This document shows, in pieces, positions 23,661-36,646 of a stretch of 64,000 nt of DNA. The notes beneath the pieces are model-generated. The model worked only from the letters and a program-made list of their open reading frames with translations. It was not told the origin of the DNA and did no database searches. Origin of the DNA: Tubulanus polymorphus. Lineage: Eukaryota; Nemertea; Palaeonemertea; Tubulaniformes; Tubulanidae. The stretch spans positions 11,057,155-11,121,154 of the forward strand of contig NC_134033.1 of the NCBI RefSeq assembly GCF_964204645.1, read 5' to 3'. Every line of letters starts with the position of its first letter. Within the stretch, counting starts at the first letter, position 1. A program made the translations under genes and the position numbers.

Positions 23661-24781
23661 AAACGCTGTGGCAACAAATGTGTTAATGACTTTGAACTAT
23701 GATTATACAGGAGAATATACACAATACCTCAGGATTCGACTGATTCCCCAGAAGAGATCATTGAACATTTGCAAAATTCCAAGGTATTTTCACATTATTT
23801 TGTTCTATCGGAAAGAACTTTCCGCACAACTATATACAACATGAACCGTTAAACATTGCACTTCATAACACGTCTTACAAAAGTAAAAAAGTTTTGAGAT
23901 TCACGGAAAATTTTCTATTGCCTAAAAATTCTGCATCGAGGAAGGACAATGGTCTCGGGGCCTATTCATCAAGTATGTGCACTAACATTGTGGAAAAAAA
24001 ATCAATTCATCACCGCCTAAAGTTTAATTGATGCTTATATATGATTATCTGGAATAGTGGCAGTTGAAAATTGGTATTTTTGGGTGTACAAAGGACGGCA
24101 CGTTAGCCAACTGTCCCCGAAATGATCTCTGTTCTACCAAGGCCCGGTTCCCCAAGAAGTTTTGTTTTTTGGCGTGATTTAAATTCGGCCCAAAAACTCA
24201 TGCTAACTATATAAAAAGAAAACAAAATATAAACATTCCAAATTTGTGACAATCTCGCTGCAATATATATCTAGGAAAGTTTGGCAAAAGGTAGAAAATT
24301 TAAATGAGTCGATGATGTGAGATTTCTTTATATCACTCATGAATTTCTATTTGGCTCATCTAAAAACAGTAAACCTTGCCGCATATATAAAAGTATAAAC
24401 CTGCAAAAAACCAAACTGAAGTCGAAGTTCGTTGTAACACCATCCTGCTTGATGCCAGTGCTCATTAGCAGTTTTTGATTTCCTCACAAAGGCAGAAAAC
24501 AAATACTAAAACTACAAGGAGAATTATCCGGACCACATTCATAGCTTTAGACACTTAACTTAACATTTCAAACTTTTCCAAACGTTTGAAAAATGTCTAC
24601 TAATTTTCTTAATTCTTCCAGGATTTTCAGGAACAGTAGAAACCCTGCACCGCACTTTATAACACTAATTTCGCTACAACGCTACGAATGGTCCCAATGA
24701 TGGCGTTACGAGGAACTTCGACTCTCCAGAAGGTTTACTGCGTTCTCATTGGTTGTAGAAAACAACCGGTATTTCCGAATT

Positions 24782-27700
24782 TCAGGAGGCGTAGAGCGGA
24801 TTTTGAAAACTGGTGTAGCGACGACCTTGAGTACGCGCGCGGAACGGGAACCAATCATTCTTCTTGAACCAGTACAACAATGAACCGATGCTCGATATAA
24901 TAACGACAGGTACGAGAATACCGATAGATATCATCAGAGTTCGACGCTGCATCGCCGTCGACGCACTCAAATCATCACTGCTACAATCTGAAAATATTAA
25001 GAGATATCGATTATAGAATGATTTTCTCCGCGAAAAGCTGTTTTCAAAACAACGTATGAAACTGAGAAGGTAGAAGTGATATAGGAGGACTTCGAAGTTA
25101 TTTGAAATAGTGACCTATACTGGGGTATGCAGGTATAAATGGCAGGCATAGATCCAGGAGGGGTGCTTCGGGTGCTTTCTTATTATTTATTTTCAGTTTT
25201 TCAAAGCCACTTTTGAAAGTAACTTTAGAATTAGGAAATGGTCAGAATGCATTAAATTGAGACTAATTCTTTATGCGTTGAAAATCCCGGATCCCTTGAA
25301 TGGAATTTACATTAGTATTAATTTAATGCCTATATATCTATAGTGTATAATATGCATTGTAGTTTTTTGAGAGTTGACCAATTATGAAACGGAGTGTAAA
25401 GACGACAAAAAGAACTAAGAAATACGTGTAGGCCTAGGACAGAAAAATGATACAAACATATAAAAGAAATGAGAGACAGAATGGGATATTGTGTTTCACG
25501 AAACAATGTTGTAGTGAATCGTGATCGCAAGGAGGAATGTAACAACGTGACTTTCATTACAAATGAAAGGATGTTTAAACTCACATTACGCGGTCACTCC
25601 GGTCAAAATATTTCAATACATCGGTGAGTTTGAATTTTGAATTATGGCAAAATCTTAACTTTGCCAACCACACTGTCGTTAATGAAGGATAAATGAACAA
25701 TCGGCAATTTAAAAATAAACCGTTTCATGTTAATTTCTAATAATCGTAAACTTGAATCAAGTACGATGAGACGAGAAGATACACAATATCCGTGAAAAGA
25801 TGATAACGACAGAAATCCCACAATAACGAAGCCAAAACGAGAAACTTCGATAGAAGAGTATATATATATATTTATTTGCGCAACGATTCGGCTTAAGACT
25901 ATTAACCATCAGTACATCCATGATGGCTAATACGGTAGTCTTTAGCCGAAACGTTGCGCAAATATATTCTCATCTATTCAAGTTTCTTGTTATGGCTGAA
26001 TTCATTGTGGAATTTCTCTCGTAGAATGATATGCGGTTTATTGTGACTATTTTCGTTTTACAGATCGAGTTTACGAATGACTCTTCAGATGTTGAAACAT
26101 TTAGAATTTTACCATACTTCAGATTCCATTCAAGTTCACTCGTGTGTGAAAAAAAAAACATTTTGAGTGACAGGTAACGCATGTTAACATCTATATTTGA
26201 TACACATTTAATTAGTAACCGAGACCGAAAGTGACGGACAACAACTTGTTTTCTATCACACAGTGTAGTACAGACATGCTGTTTACACGGGGAAACCTAT
26301 CTAACTATGTAGTTGACACCTCGGTTCATGCATGTAACACCGCGAAATGCATTCTACCAGTGATATGTGTATTAATAACTTCTGAAACACTTCGAAGAAC
26401 ATCAAATGTGTTTCAGAACTAAACAAAAACATGAATTTTATGACATATTTTGAACAAAAATGTACAGTTGGATCCAAGGCCTTTTGTGAATGTATTAGGA
26501 AACATTAAAGAGCACTTTCTATCATTGAAAAGGCATATTTGTAGGCGTATAAGCAAGGCATCGCTTTCAAAAGCCGTGGATGCAAGGGTTAGATGCATTT
26601 TAAAGCATCTCCAAGAAGAAGACCTGACATTACCCTCCCACCAAATTTGCTAGAGATATAAATAAGATTGCATCTAATCAGGCAGTAAAAAGTTTTCAGA
26701 CAGAAACAGGCAACGTTTAAGGGTCTTATACCAGGCCTTAAAAGAACCCCCGGATCCGTGCCATATATAAAACTGGACGGACACAAAAAGTTAAGCACTG
26801 TAGATACATATAACATACATGCAATACTAACCAGAAATTTCTGTAAGGAAAAATTGAATAAATCAAAATTGGTTAATTAATTATTGAATGGGTTGAAATA
26901 CAGTCTAATACAGTAGCAACGACAGGACCGAAAAAAATACGACGTTGCATGGAAATTTGCACTGTATTTAATTAATGTTTGGTTGCATTTGTACGGGTAT
27001 TAAAACGGGTTGCATTGATACAGTCTTCGACTGTATTGAGAAAATCAGTATCAAAACTGAAGGCTAAATATGATGTAATCTTAAATACGGATTAATTCGC
27101 AATTGACTTACTTTGAGAAAGTGTAAGATGTGAGAATCCGGGAATATCCGACTTCACGATACCTTGATATTCCCACACGTTACTATAGTAACCATCTTTA
27201 ACTAGGTTACCATGCACGCTCCACCCGACCTTGAAATATTTCTCTTGCATCTTGTTTTTTCCGCCTTGTATCGTAAAAATCAGCTTTCCGTTGTTTCCAA
27301 TGCGACCTTTTAAATATGGAATCATAATTTATAGATCTGCAATTCATTGAGTGAATCCTGATTATCATCATTCAATATCAATGTGTAAGTTCAACAGTTC
27401 TCTTCACCATTACGGCAAAAGCTGTTGTCAAAATTACTTATTAACTCCAGTATCCTTCGACTAGGACAACTCTTTGATAGTGCAATAGTTTACAATAATA
27501 ATGATAATAATAATAATAATTCATTTATCAATAGTGCTTTGCATTATAATTACTTTTCGACTCATCATTTGATAGACAAGCAATGTCTAAATCCTACTCT
27601 GTCGTGAATAGTGACTGCTTTAGCGCGTGAATGGCAAAGAAGGACAGGTACAGACAACAGATGACTAACCGCATAAACTTACCCATTAAATAAATAGTAT

Positions 27701-30700
27701 TTTCACCATCGTTCCAAACACCGTACACAGAAGATGGTTTGTTGACATTTTTAACGGTGAACACGAAATGTTTCGATTTACTGCCGATCATGTACGCACC
27801 GACCCACGTACTGCACCGCGAGAACGTATCCGTCCAATTCTTCGGCACTGAAATAATTCACATATTATAATTAACTAGAGGCCCACGTAATAGGGATGTG
27901 AACGTATAGTTGATCCAAGTAGTAAGTGGGAGAGAACGAAATGCTAATCGTAATTCTCTACTCAAAAATATTTTTGATTTCTGCATAGGGATCATTCAAT
28001 CAGTAGGTACGCATAAATTTGCCAATTTTCAAAACCCTTTAACTGGCAATCAAAGCGACCAATTTAAATAGACCAGCTATAGTGAATAAGATAGTCAAGT
28101 ATTTTTCGGGCCGATTTCAACAAATCAAAACGACATTGTAGCAATAGATATTGAATTGAATCAGCAGATTTGTCTGACGATAGCGCATACTCTTAAGAAT
28201 GATACTAGTGACTCTCGGAATTTCTATCCACATTTTCAACATCGGAGTCTACTATCACTATTTTGGCCGTATAAATATACTGGGAATGATTTCTTTCCTA
28301 GAGTAGATTTTACCTTTGCTCGGACAGAACGGAATTTGACAGAAGGCGAATCGTTTTCTAGGATCCGTCGTGAAGCACCAAGGCCCGGCTTCCTGATGAT
28401 CGGGATTACGACAGTAGTTCTGAGCCTCCGATACGGTGCTGTCCGCAAACATAGACGCGTGCGTAAAATTGTGCTTATGAGGAAATTGCGAATCCCAACG
28501 TTGACATTCGTATTGCCTGAAAAATAACCGATCATTTTTTTCCTTGTGAATACAGATTTTTTTGGTGGTTTTTGTCTACTAGTGTCCATTTATTAATGGA
28601 TGAGACCTGTTTTTCTGAGGTAATTCACTAACTTTTTGGGGTACATACCTCATTTAGGTGTTAACAGAATGCCAAAAATCACGGACAACAACTGAATATC
28701 CGATATTATTCCAGTTCTGTAGCGATAAGAGGGGTTTACAAAGAGTCCGTTTTAATCGAGTTGAATAAGAGAGAGAAAATCCTCTTTTGCCAATCAATCT
28801 AATTGGAACAGAACTTGAACAATATTGGATATCCAGATGTTGTACGCGATTTTTGGGAATCTGTTTATAAGACATTAATAAGGTATGTACCCTATCGGGT
28901 AAACTAAATATCCCAGCAAAACAGGTCTCATCCATTAATAAATGGACATTGTCGGTACAAAGACTTATTATTATCAATCAACCTATTGATATTTTTAGCA
29001 CGTCATTCCCCGACCCTACAAACAAACAAACCTTCCCATCGTGAAGTGTTCATGACCTCGATATTCAATTCCACGTTTCGTTTTAACACAATGTTCACCA
29101 CCGATTTCTAAAACAGAAAAATATCAAAAAGTTGAGAAATTGAAATCATCGCACTTTTACACCAACTCACAATTAACTAGACTCGATTCGACATGACTCC
29201 CGAGCACCGAGTACTGTATAGCTCAAAGGGTGGGAGATGTGACTGATATACAAGACTCAGGGTGAAAATGGCAATGGATGTTGTTCGTTTTAAATATTGA
29301 ACACTTAAAAATAAGATCAAATCAAATTCCATAATACATGAAATTGCATCAATGTCTTGATATTTGGTTTTGCATTTAACTGGGAAATTTTGTAACTTCA
29401 ATCAATTATCTCCATGTTTCATATAAAGGCTGGTATATGTTTCGGGTTAATCGGACACAAGCTAACAGGCCCGCACCCACGGGGGTTGTGAATGCACTTC
29501 CCCAAAAGATCCTGAGTTTTACTTGAGAAACACATCAAATTTGAAATTTTGAGTTTGCCGTAAAAAACGCCTTTAGTATCGAAGCACTTCCCCACAAGAT
29601 CCTGAGTTCTACTTGAGAAACGCATCTTAAACGCTTCAAATTTGAAATTTTGAGTTTGCCGTAAAAAATGCCTTTAGTATCGAAGCACTTCCCCACAAGA
29701 TCCTGAGTTCTACTTGAGAAACGCATCTTAAACGCTTCAAATTTGAAATTTTGAGTTTGCCGTAAAAAACGCCTTTAGTATCGAAGCACTTCCCCACAAA
29801 ATCCTGAGTTCTACTTGAGAAACGCATCTTAAAAGCTTCAAATTGCAATTGAAATTTTGAGTTTGCCGTAAAAAAAAAAAAAAAAAACGACTTAGTATCG
29901 AAATGAATACGTACTTTTACAGCGAGGTATATCACATTCTTCCATTCGATGATTCGAATCCATTGTGAAACACCACGGCGCGTGATGAGTTTTACCCGCT
30001 TGTTCCAGATGCGGAACCGGGTTGCGACAATAGTCCGCAGCGTCCCAAATAGTCAAATCCGGGAATAGATAATCCTTCGTGTACCCGTGTTTCTGCGGCG
30101 TTTGTTGACTCCAACGCTGACATTTGATGCCGCTTTTCGTATAACTGCGGGTTCCGCGGTAACCGACTCCATCTTCATTCACCAGACATTCTTCAGCTAT
30201 AAAATGAATGACAATAAACTGATTAATACAGCTATCTACAGCCTGAATCCAGTTATACAGCTATCTACAGCCTGAACCCAGCTATTCGGCTATCTACAGC
30301 CGGAATCCAGCTATACAGCTATCTACAGACTGAATCCAGCTATACAGCTATCTACAGCCTGAATCCAGCTATACAGCTATCTACAGCCTGAACCCAGCTA
30401 TACAGCTATCTACAGCCTGAATCCAGCTATACAGCTATCTACTGCCTGAATCCAGCTATACAGCTATCTACAGCCTGAACCCAGCTATACAGCTATCTAC
30501 TGCCTGAATCCAGCTATACAGCTATCTACTGCCTGAATCCAGCTATACAGCTATCTACAGCCTGAACCCAGCTATACAGCTATCTACAGCCTGAATCCAG
30601 CTATACAGCTATCTACTGCCTGAATCCAGCTATACAGCTATCTACAGCCTGAATCCAGCTATACAGCTATCTACTGCCTGAATCCAGCTATACAGCTATC

Positions 30701-33700
30701 TACAGCCTGAACCCAGCTATATAGCTATCTACAGCCTGAATCCAGCTATACACAGCCTGAACCCAGCTATGCAGCTATCTATGAATGAACCACTGTCAAG
30801 TTCTCTATTATGTTAAATACTTACACGGTTCACAGTACGGTATACCACAGTATTCGATTTCGTAACCAGCCGTATAACACCACGGTCCGTGCGGGAAGTT
30901 TTTCGGGTCGGGATTACGGCAATAGTTCTCGGCTAAAGTAACGTTGCTTTCCGGAAATCGGGTTGCAGCGTACGAGATATTTTTCGGCAGTTCGTCCCAG
31001 CGTAAACAGGTTGAGAACGTCTCCTCGGTACGCATTCGGTAACCGTGGTAATCGACCCCCGTCGTATTCGAGCGGCACTCGGCGACTAACGCTGAAAATA
31101 ATTCACAAATCAAATTTCATACATCGAACTTGAATGAACAGTGAATCTATTCAGCTGCGTGTATACCAGTCTGTATCAGGTAGATTGATATAAAAAGAAT
31201 AATCTGGGCTATAAGAATAAAATGAGGCTGATTATGACATCGCGTTTATTCTGCGTGCACAACTTATTAAGCACTGGGTCTAATCAGTTTCATGTCTTCG
31301 TCGAGTCTCGCGATGTCATCATCAAGTTTCGAATCCCTGCCGAGGGAGGATGGCTATAGGGCCTATACGGGAGGGGATGTTTCCGGTGAAACTTACGTTG
31401 ACATTTAGGAAGCGGTTGATCCCATTGACCTTTTGATGTGCAGCGTAAAATTGAGTAGTTCGGCGTCAATTTCAGATTCATATTACATTTCAATCTGAAA
31501 TCATTTAGAAATGTTATAATTTACACAACGACAGTCTATTTTGAAGTAATAACAGGCCTCGCATCGTGTTTACGATTACTAGGGTTATCCCCCACTCAAG
31601 AGGCAAAATATCTACCTAGAAATGGACATCTCATTTTCAAAGTTTTGAGTTAAACCTCAAAACCATAGTCCCGATGTAAAGACCAAATTGATATAAGGAG
31701 CTTATCCAACTCTTACTACTCTTACTAGAAATAATTATGTAAGAATGTTGCAGTAAATGAGAATGAATTTCACTTACATGACAGAAGTACCCGGTACTTG
31801 AGGTTTTTTCGACGCACTTGAAGGAATAATTGAACCATTTGGTAAAACTATTGGATCACATTTTCCCTGATTGGCGCGAGGTTTCTGAGTAGAGGGCGCC
31901 GCTGTTGTTGTAGTTGTTGAACTGGATTGATGGGTCGGTGCGACCGACTGTGTCGTTACTGTTTCGTTAACAGTCGGTTCACTAGCTATTGTTGTAGTAT
32001 CCGTGACAACAGCCGGAATGGTTGTATCCGACACGGTCTCCGACGCGTCGGAAGTGCTCGTAGCGTTAGGATGTATCGTTGTCGTAGCAACGGTTTCGTT
32101 GACGGACGGATTGGATGGTTGAGCAGCAGTAAGTGGGGCGGAGCTTATTGTACTGGATGAGATGGAATGATTGACAGGTGATGACGGTGTAGGCGTGGTT
32201 AAGTCGTTCCCTTCTGTTACAACGGTTGAAGGCGCTGAAATAAAAATAGAAACCCAAAATATAACTGCAAACCAGCGATAACAGGTTTTCAACAGGCATG
32301 TACATACTTAGAAACAGTTAGTTACCTAATGATTAGAGGTAAGCTTTTTAAAATCGGATGGGCTTAAATACCAATATGTGGTTTGTGAAAATGTCTGATC
32401 TTGAAACTTAACCACAGACCGGGTACTGACTAGGCCCAAGACCTAGCGTACTGACTTAGACTTAGACCATTTTTAAATGGTTTTCAACCATGTCAACTTT
32501 AATCACTTAAATATCAACTGCTTGAATGTTACTTGTCACCAGGGACAGGTAGTTAGTTACCTAATTGTTGGTGGTAAGCTTTTTATAATCGGATGGGCTT
32601 TTACGTTGTGGTTTGTGAAAATATCCAATCGTGAAGACTACAGGGACAGGGGGGGGGGGGTAGTCTAGTACCTAGCCGTTGTTCCTGAAACAACGTCTAG
32701 GGCGAAAGTGCTCATATAAGGTTAATTTACTTCCCTCATTTTGAGGGACGAGGCTTTGAGCGTCTATTTCACCCCTTAAAACACCATCAACTTACCTCAA
32801 ACTGACTGTTCTGTAATCAGATGGAAGTTAACTATTGATTGTGCATAAATTTGTAATCCTAAGTAGCTTTTGACGATCGTAGTAGCTCAAAACTTTTGAC
32901 TAGTCGCCTCAAAAAACAGTTGAAGTGAAGCAACATAACAAATATGGCGGCTTTTCGTGGTGCACGATGGGAGTGTAAAATACGGATTCGAACTTAAACT
33001 TGGTGCCAATGCAGATATTATTCTTGTTTCAAATTATTCAGGTTAAAATTAACCAAAATTAATGCGTTTTATCAACAAAAAATAACATTTAGAGTAATTT
33101 CAGAGAGACATATTGAATTTTCACATTTATTAATTTAGTCCGTATTGGAAATCCCGATAGTGGCAATCAATTCAATTCAAATCAAATCAATAAATTATCC
33201 CGTTCGCGATTTAAATCATCAAAAAATTCATTATAAAACAAGTTTTCAAAGTCAACAAGGTAACTAATTTATTTATTTTAGTAGGCCTACAAAGGTTTGA
33301 TTTGACACTAAAATCAGTTGTTGCATTGCAATTAACAGTTAGAGTTAACCTCTATATGATACTTCAGCGTCAGACGTTGTACGGAACCAGGGGCGGATCC
33401 AGACCGTATTAGCCGTATTGCCCAATACTGTCTAGAATTTTTAAGTGCCCTTCGAAATTTCACCGACAATATTTTTGACGGCATTATTTCAGCAACCGCT
33501 AATTCCGTGTCCGTAATCCGGGCATAATTATAAAATTAATCTGTATATACTGCTGCCGAGAAAGTGAGGAGAGATAATCATATTTGTAAAGCCTTTAATC
33601 ATGATAAATTAAAAATGGCACTTTCCTTTTGCAAGGGGCACTCATGCTTTAGATGAGGGCACCTTGTCCTTGCCTTTTCAGGGAGGGCTAAAGGGGCACT

Positions 33701-34440
33701 CGTACTTTAGAAGAGGGCACTATACGTGGAAAATGTTGAAGAAAAGGGCACTTTTTTGCCTAATTTTTAAAATTTTAGGGGCACTTTTGGTTTGGAAGAT
33801 GGCACACGACATGAGGATAAATGTGAAGACGAGGCAATTTTTGCCGATTGTTAACAATGAAGGGGCACTTAGCCGTATTCTGTATAATTGTTAAGGGGCA
33901 CTTTTAAAGATGATAGGGGCACTAGGCGAAGTTGGTGACAACCATTCTTTCATTGGTTCGCCAGCTTCATTTTTTATCCGCATCTGTTGAAATCTTGTCT
34001 CGAATTCGTTTATTCTGGATTGCTCTGCTAGCCTCTAGAAGCCCTCTAAAAGCCTTTAAATGGTACCATATTTTCAAAATTTTCTGGGGGTGGACCCCCA
34101 GACCCCCTCTAAGGACTTCGCGCCTTCGGCGCTCGCATTGACCTGGATACTGGGTGTGCCCTAAGATCAGAAAGGTGCCCTTAAATTTCCTTCCAATACT
34201 GTCTACCCATCCCCCTGGATCCGCCCCTGGGAACCGTAACAACGACTGGTATTCAGACTAAGGGGGTGCCCAGGGACGGAGTAAAGATGACAGATGATGG
34301 GTGGTTAGAGGTGGAAGGCTGGAAGTTGCAGCTATAGTGATAAACCCCTATGAGAGCTAAGACTTACCCGACGATGATGTTTTCAATAAATCAACAATTG
34401 GTAAAATCGATACCAGCAAAAATAACATGATCACAAACAT
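24782..34440 (-). CDS. Sushi and triple-kringle single-pass membrane protein, ten exons
   Basis: Minus-strand exons: 34368-34440, 31778-32234, 31397-31494, 30825-31091, 29915-30196, 29032-29107, 28314-28516, 27683-27847, 27112-27306, 24782-24987. They stay in phase to 673 codons plus stop. Order: signal peptide (MFVIMLFLLVSILPIV), Ser/Thr-rich N-glycosylatable region (about residues 30-150), one sushi/CCP domain (C...GQWDQPLPKC), kringle 1 (one exon), kringle 2 (one exon), kringle 3 (two exons), each with the YCRNPD/PWC(Y/F)T core, then a beta-rich ectodomain of about 120 residues that I do not recognise, a TM helix (GILVPVVIISSIGSLLYW), a basic stop-transfer stretch and a short tail ending FQNPLYAS. 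NPLY matches the NPxY endocytosis/PTB-binding motif. No protease or kinase domain is present. An in-frame upstream ATG at 34524 would add 28 residues and bury the signal peptide, so I prefer 34440. It is probably a receptor or adhesion protein; its ligand is unknown. Confidence 0.82.
25866..25975. mobile_element. Foldback element
   Basis: Arms tttgcgcaacgattcggctt and its inverse agccgaaacgttgcgcaaa enclose a loop with gactattaaccatc and its inverse. It lies in the last intron of the kringle gene. Confidence 0.8.
28583..28948. mobile_element. MITE with 30-bp inverted ends
   Basis: gtccatttattaatggatga at the left and tcatccattaataaatggac at the right are exact inverses, extending to gagacctgtttt inside. 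It lies in the intron that splits kringle 3. Confidence 0.85.
29480..29900 (-). repeat. 101-bp tandem repeat, about four copies
   Basis: Units repeat every 101 bp (gagtttgcc at 29551, 29652, 29753; the last spaced 106), with gtatcgaagcacttcccca and ctacttgagaaacgcatctt inside. The right end carries an A-run of about 16. Because the copies share frames they give spurious open frames. It lies in the intron between kringles 2 and 3, close to the exon ending 29915. Confidence 0.9.
30225..30780 (+). repeat. 29-bp minisatellite, about 19 copies
   Basis: Head-to-tail copies of cagctatctacagcctgaat plus ccagctata, with a few variant types (aaccc/aatcc, acag/actg) interspersed. It fills most of the intron between kringle 1 and kringle 2. 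Confidence 0.92.
33388..34229. mobile_element. TIR element, hAT-like ends
   Basis: Perfect 15-bp inverted ends, caggggcggatccag and ctggatccgcccctg, enclose 842 bp. The inside has many aagggcac-type motifs and a patch gggggtggacccccagaccc plus cgcgccttcgg that recurs near 49659-49700. The ends resemble hAT-type non-autonomous elements I know from invertebrates. A clean 8-bp target duplication is not visible. It lies in the first intron of the kringle gene. Confidence 0.75.
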
Positions 34441-34524
34441 TTTTGTCTTTGACTGCTGCTGATGATGATGAGTGCCACTGACGAGGACAGCGCGAAAGAA
34501 GGAGGAAGATGATGATAACCTCAT

Positions 34525-35683
34525 AGTTTCGTGTAGGTAGTGTTAACTATCTCTCTGTCTCTCTCTCTGATTGAGTTTCGGGCGATGGTTGATTTATCGT
34601 TACGCAATTAAACAACTCTCAACACGGTAAAAATGTACTAAATTCCTCCTCACGCACAGTGCTCGTTACGGCTCGAAAACATGTCATGCACCGTCGAGAC
34701 TCAATACAATCTTAAATTTACTTTATTCACCAGGCCAACACTAGGGAAACTACGTTTATAAACAGGCCAACACTAGGGTAACTACGTTTATTAAACAGGC
34801 CAATACTAGGGTAACTACGTTTATTAAACAGGCCAACACTAGGGTTACTGCGGTTATTTATTAAATAGGCCAAGACTAGGGTAACTACGTTTATTAAACA
34901 GGCCAACACTAGGGTAACTACGTTTATCAAACAGGCCAACACTAGGGTAACTACGTTTATTGAACAGGCCAACACTAGGGTTACTGCGTTTATTAAACAG
35001 GCCAACACTAGGGTTTCTGCATTTATTCGCTAGGCCAACACTACGGTTACTACGTTTATTCACCAGGCCAACACTAGGATTTCTGCGTTTATTAAACAGG
35101 CCAACACTAGGGTTACTGCGTTTATTCGCCAGGCCAACACTAGGATTTCTGCGTTTATTCGCCAGGCCAACACTAGGGTTACTGCGTTTATTCGCCAGGC
35201 CAACACTAGGGTTTCTGCGTTTATTAATCAGGCTAACACAAGGGTTTCTGCGTTTATTTAACAGGCCAACACTAGGGTTACTACGTTTATTCATTTAATT
35301 AGTTAATTATTATACATTCGATCCTATAGTCTTAAACTGAAATTGTCTGTTCTTTTTATGTCATTTTTTTCAAATACTGTGAGATTGTGCTTTTCAGAAA
35401 TACCGCACCGTTCTCGCTTCTAACATCACCTACATCATGTTGGTAAAACATATATATAAAACACGTGTTTATTTACATTCTATCTCTAATATTTTTCTCA
35501 CTGCAGTTGGGCTGAATATTGCATGCTTTACATAAAACTGAACGCAGTCGATCACTTTATCGTAAGCGATAGATACCACAACTTTAAACATCATGAGCGA
35601 TTATATACGGTATTCGAAACGTAACATCGATATAATTAGTGACAGCTGGAGAAATTGTCGAAGTGAATTGTTATCATGCTAAT
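34525..35683. other. Promoter side of kringle gene, minisatellite, upstream of GPCR 1
   Basis: Contains a short tctctctg run near 34550, the 33-bp minisatellite at 34728-35292 and about 390 bp of AT-rich sequence before the first GPCR. No exon is supported. Confidence 0.5.
34728..35292 (+). repeat. 33-bp minisatellite, about 17 copies
   Basis: Units of the form ggccaacactagggttactg plus cgtttattaaaca, with variants (aaca/cgcc/cacc before agg). Because 33 is a multiple of three, long open frames run through it on both strands; they are not genes. The same unit occurs three times at 52175-52270, 17 kb away. Confidence 0.92.
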
Positions 35684-36646
35684 ATGACAGGGAATGCTAC
35701 CTGCAAATTTATCCACGCTACATACGTGAAATGGGTGTTTAACGTGTATGCGATGTTACCAGTCGCAATCATCGGAATAGTTCTGAATTCATTAACGATT
35801 CACGTTTTGTCGTCCTATAATTCAAACGTCCCGACATTCACTATTTTACGGATTCTAGCCGTCGTGGAGAATATTTTCCTGATCGTCTGGGCCGTAAACC
35901 GACCGATTCGATATCTGTACGAGTGGTGGCGATTGGGAGCGGGAATATTCGTGAGAGAGGACTACGAGATCGCAGCGTATTTGATCCATTTCATGGTAAA
36001 TCCAACTGTTAAAATGACGAGGAACTGGATAACGGTAATGATAAGTATAGAACGGGCTGTGGCTATTGTTGCTCCGTTTCGGGCTCGGGTTTACGTGACG
36101 ACCCGAGTTTGTAAAATAACCTGTACAGTAGTTATCATTGTTTGTGCATTAACGCAATGTACATGGCGTCAATACTATCAGTCGCTCATCTATAAGACAG
36201 TATTTTGTCCGATTGAGGAGGAAATCGTGATATCCGGTCCAATAAGCGTACCGCACGTAAACAAGAACTTCCCTGCGCTAATGCACATAGGTCTGATTAG
36301 CTTTTCGCCTTTTTTCATAATGGTTATTGCGAATATTATAATAATAAGATCGCTTTTAATTGCAACAAGAAATAGGAATGCAATTTCAACTAAAGATTCA
36401 TCAGCTGCCGTACAACATCAAGCATCAATTTTAGCGTTTATGGCCGTCATGTCGTATTTGATTTTCGAAATCCCTTCAGGCCTTGAAAAGGCTTTGAGTA
36501 AGTTCATTCCAAAAAACAAACAGCCCCAACTTGCATCACTTGGACACCTTCTTACTTTTTCTAATTCGTGTATAAATTTTATTTTGTATTGCGTCTCGAG
36601 TAGGAAATTGAGGCGACAAGTTCGCGTCAAATTGAGATGCAAATGA
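35684..36646 (+). CDS. Rhodopsin-class GPCR 1, peptide-receptor-like, intronless
   Basis: 320 codons. The ATG at 35684 is the first in-frame Met after an upstream stop; it gives a 15-residue N-terminus with an N-glycosylation site (NAT) before TM1 (AIIGIVLNSLTIHVL, with the class A Asn). TM3 ends ISIERAVAIVAPFRA, an ERx form of DRY. TM7 ends CINFILYCVSSRKLRR: NFxxY in place of NPxxY. Both are usual in the FMRFamide-receptor-like GPCRs that are expanded in molluscs and annelids. Seven hydrophobic segments are visible and the C-tail is short. The ligand cannot be predicted. The next GPCR lies 1.3 kb downstream on the same strand, suggesting tandem duplication followed by deep divergence. Confidence 0.82.
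   Translation: MTGNATCKFIHATYVKWVFNVYAMLPVAIIGIVLNSLTIHVLSSYNSNVPTFTILRILAVVENIFLIVWAVNRPIRYLYEWWRLGAGIFVREDYEIAAYLIHFMVNPTVKMTRNWITVMISIERAVAIVAPFRARVYVTTRVCKITCTVVIIVCALTQCTWRQYYQSLIYKTVFCPIEEEIVISGPISVPHVNKNFPALMHIGLISFSPFFIMVIANIIIIRSLLIATRNRNAISTKDSSAAVQHQASILAFMAVMSYLIFEIPSGLEKALSKFIPKNKQPQLASLGHLLTFSNSCINFILYCVSSRKLRRQVRVKLRCK

Larger units (their letters stand above)
21195..24781. other. Gene-poor stretch with LINE remnant
   Basis: Holds a 28-bp minisatellite (21338-21446), a non-LTR retrotransposon tail (about 22600-23382), a short TIR element (23563-23660) and the 3' flank of the kringle gene. I found no cellular gene in it. Confidence 0.5.

Noticed and set aside
27092-27325. Separate short protein starting at a Met
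   Set aside because: With the acceptor at 27306 it joins exon 27683-27847 in phase and belongs to the kringle gene. The acceptor at 27338 was rejected because it gives a TAA.
28156-28527. 123-codon plus-strand frame
   Set aside because: It is the antisense shadow of the kringle 3 exon on the minus strand.
29419-29935. Repeated open frames with KCFDTKGVFYGKLK-like text
   Set aside because: Frames through the 101-bp tandem repeat in an intron of the kringle gene.
31927-32160. Plus-strand Arg/Cys/Gly-rich frame
   Set aside because: Antisense shadow of the Ser/Thr-rich exon of the kringle gene.
34727-35298. Long repetitive open frames (up to 146 codons) on both strands
   Set aside because: They arise because the 33-bp minisatellite unit is a multiple of three; there is no start context, splice site or domain.
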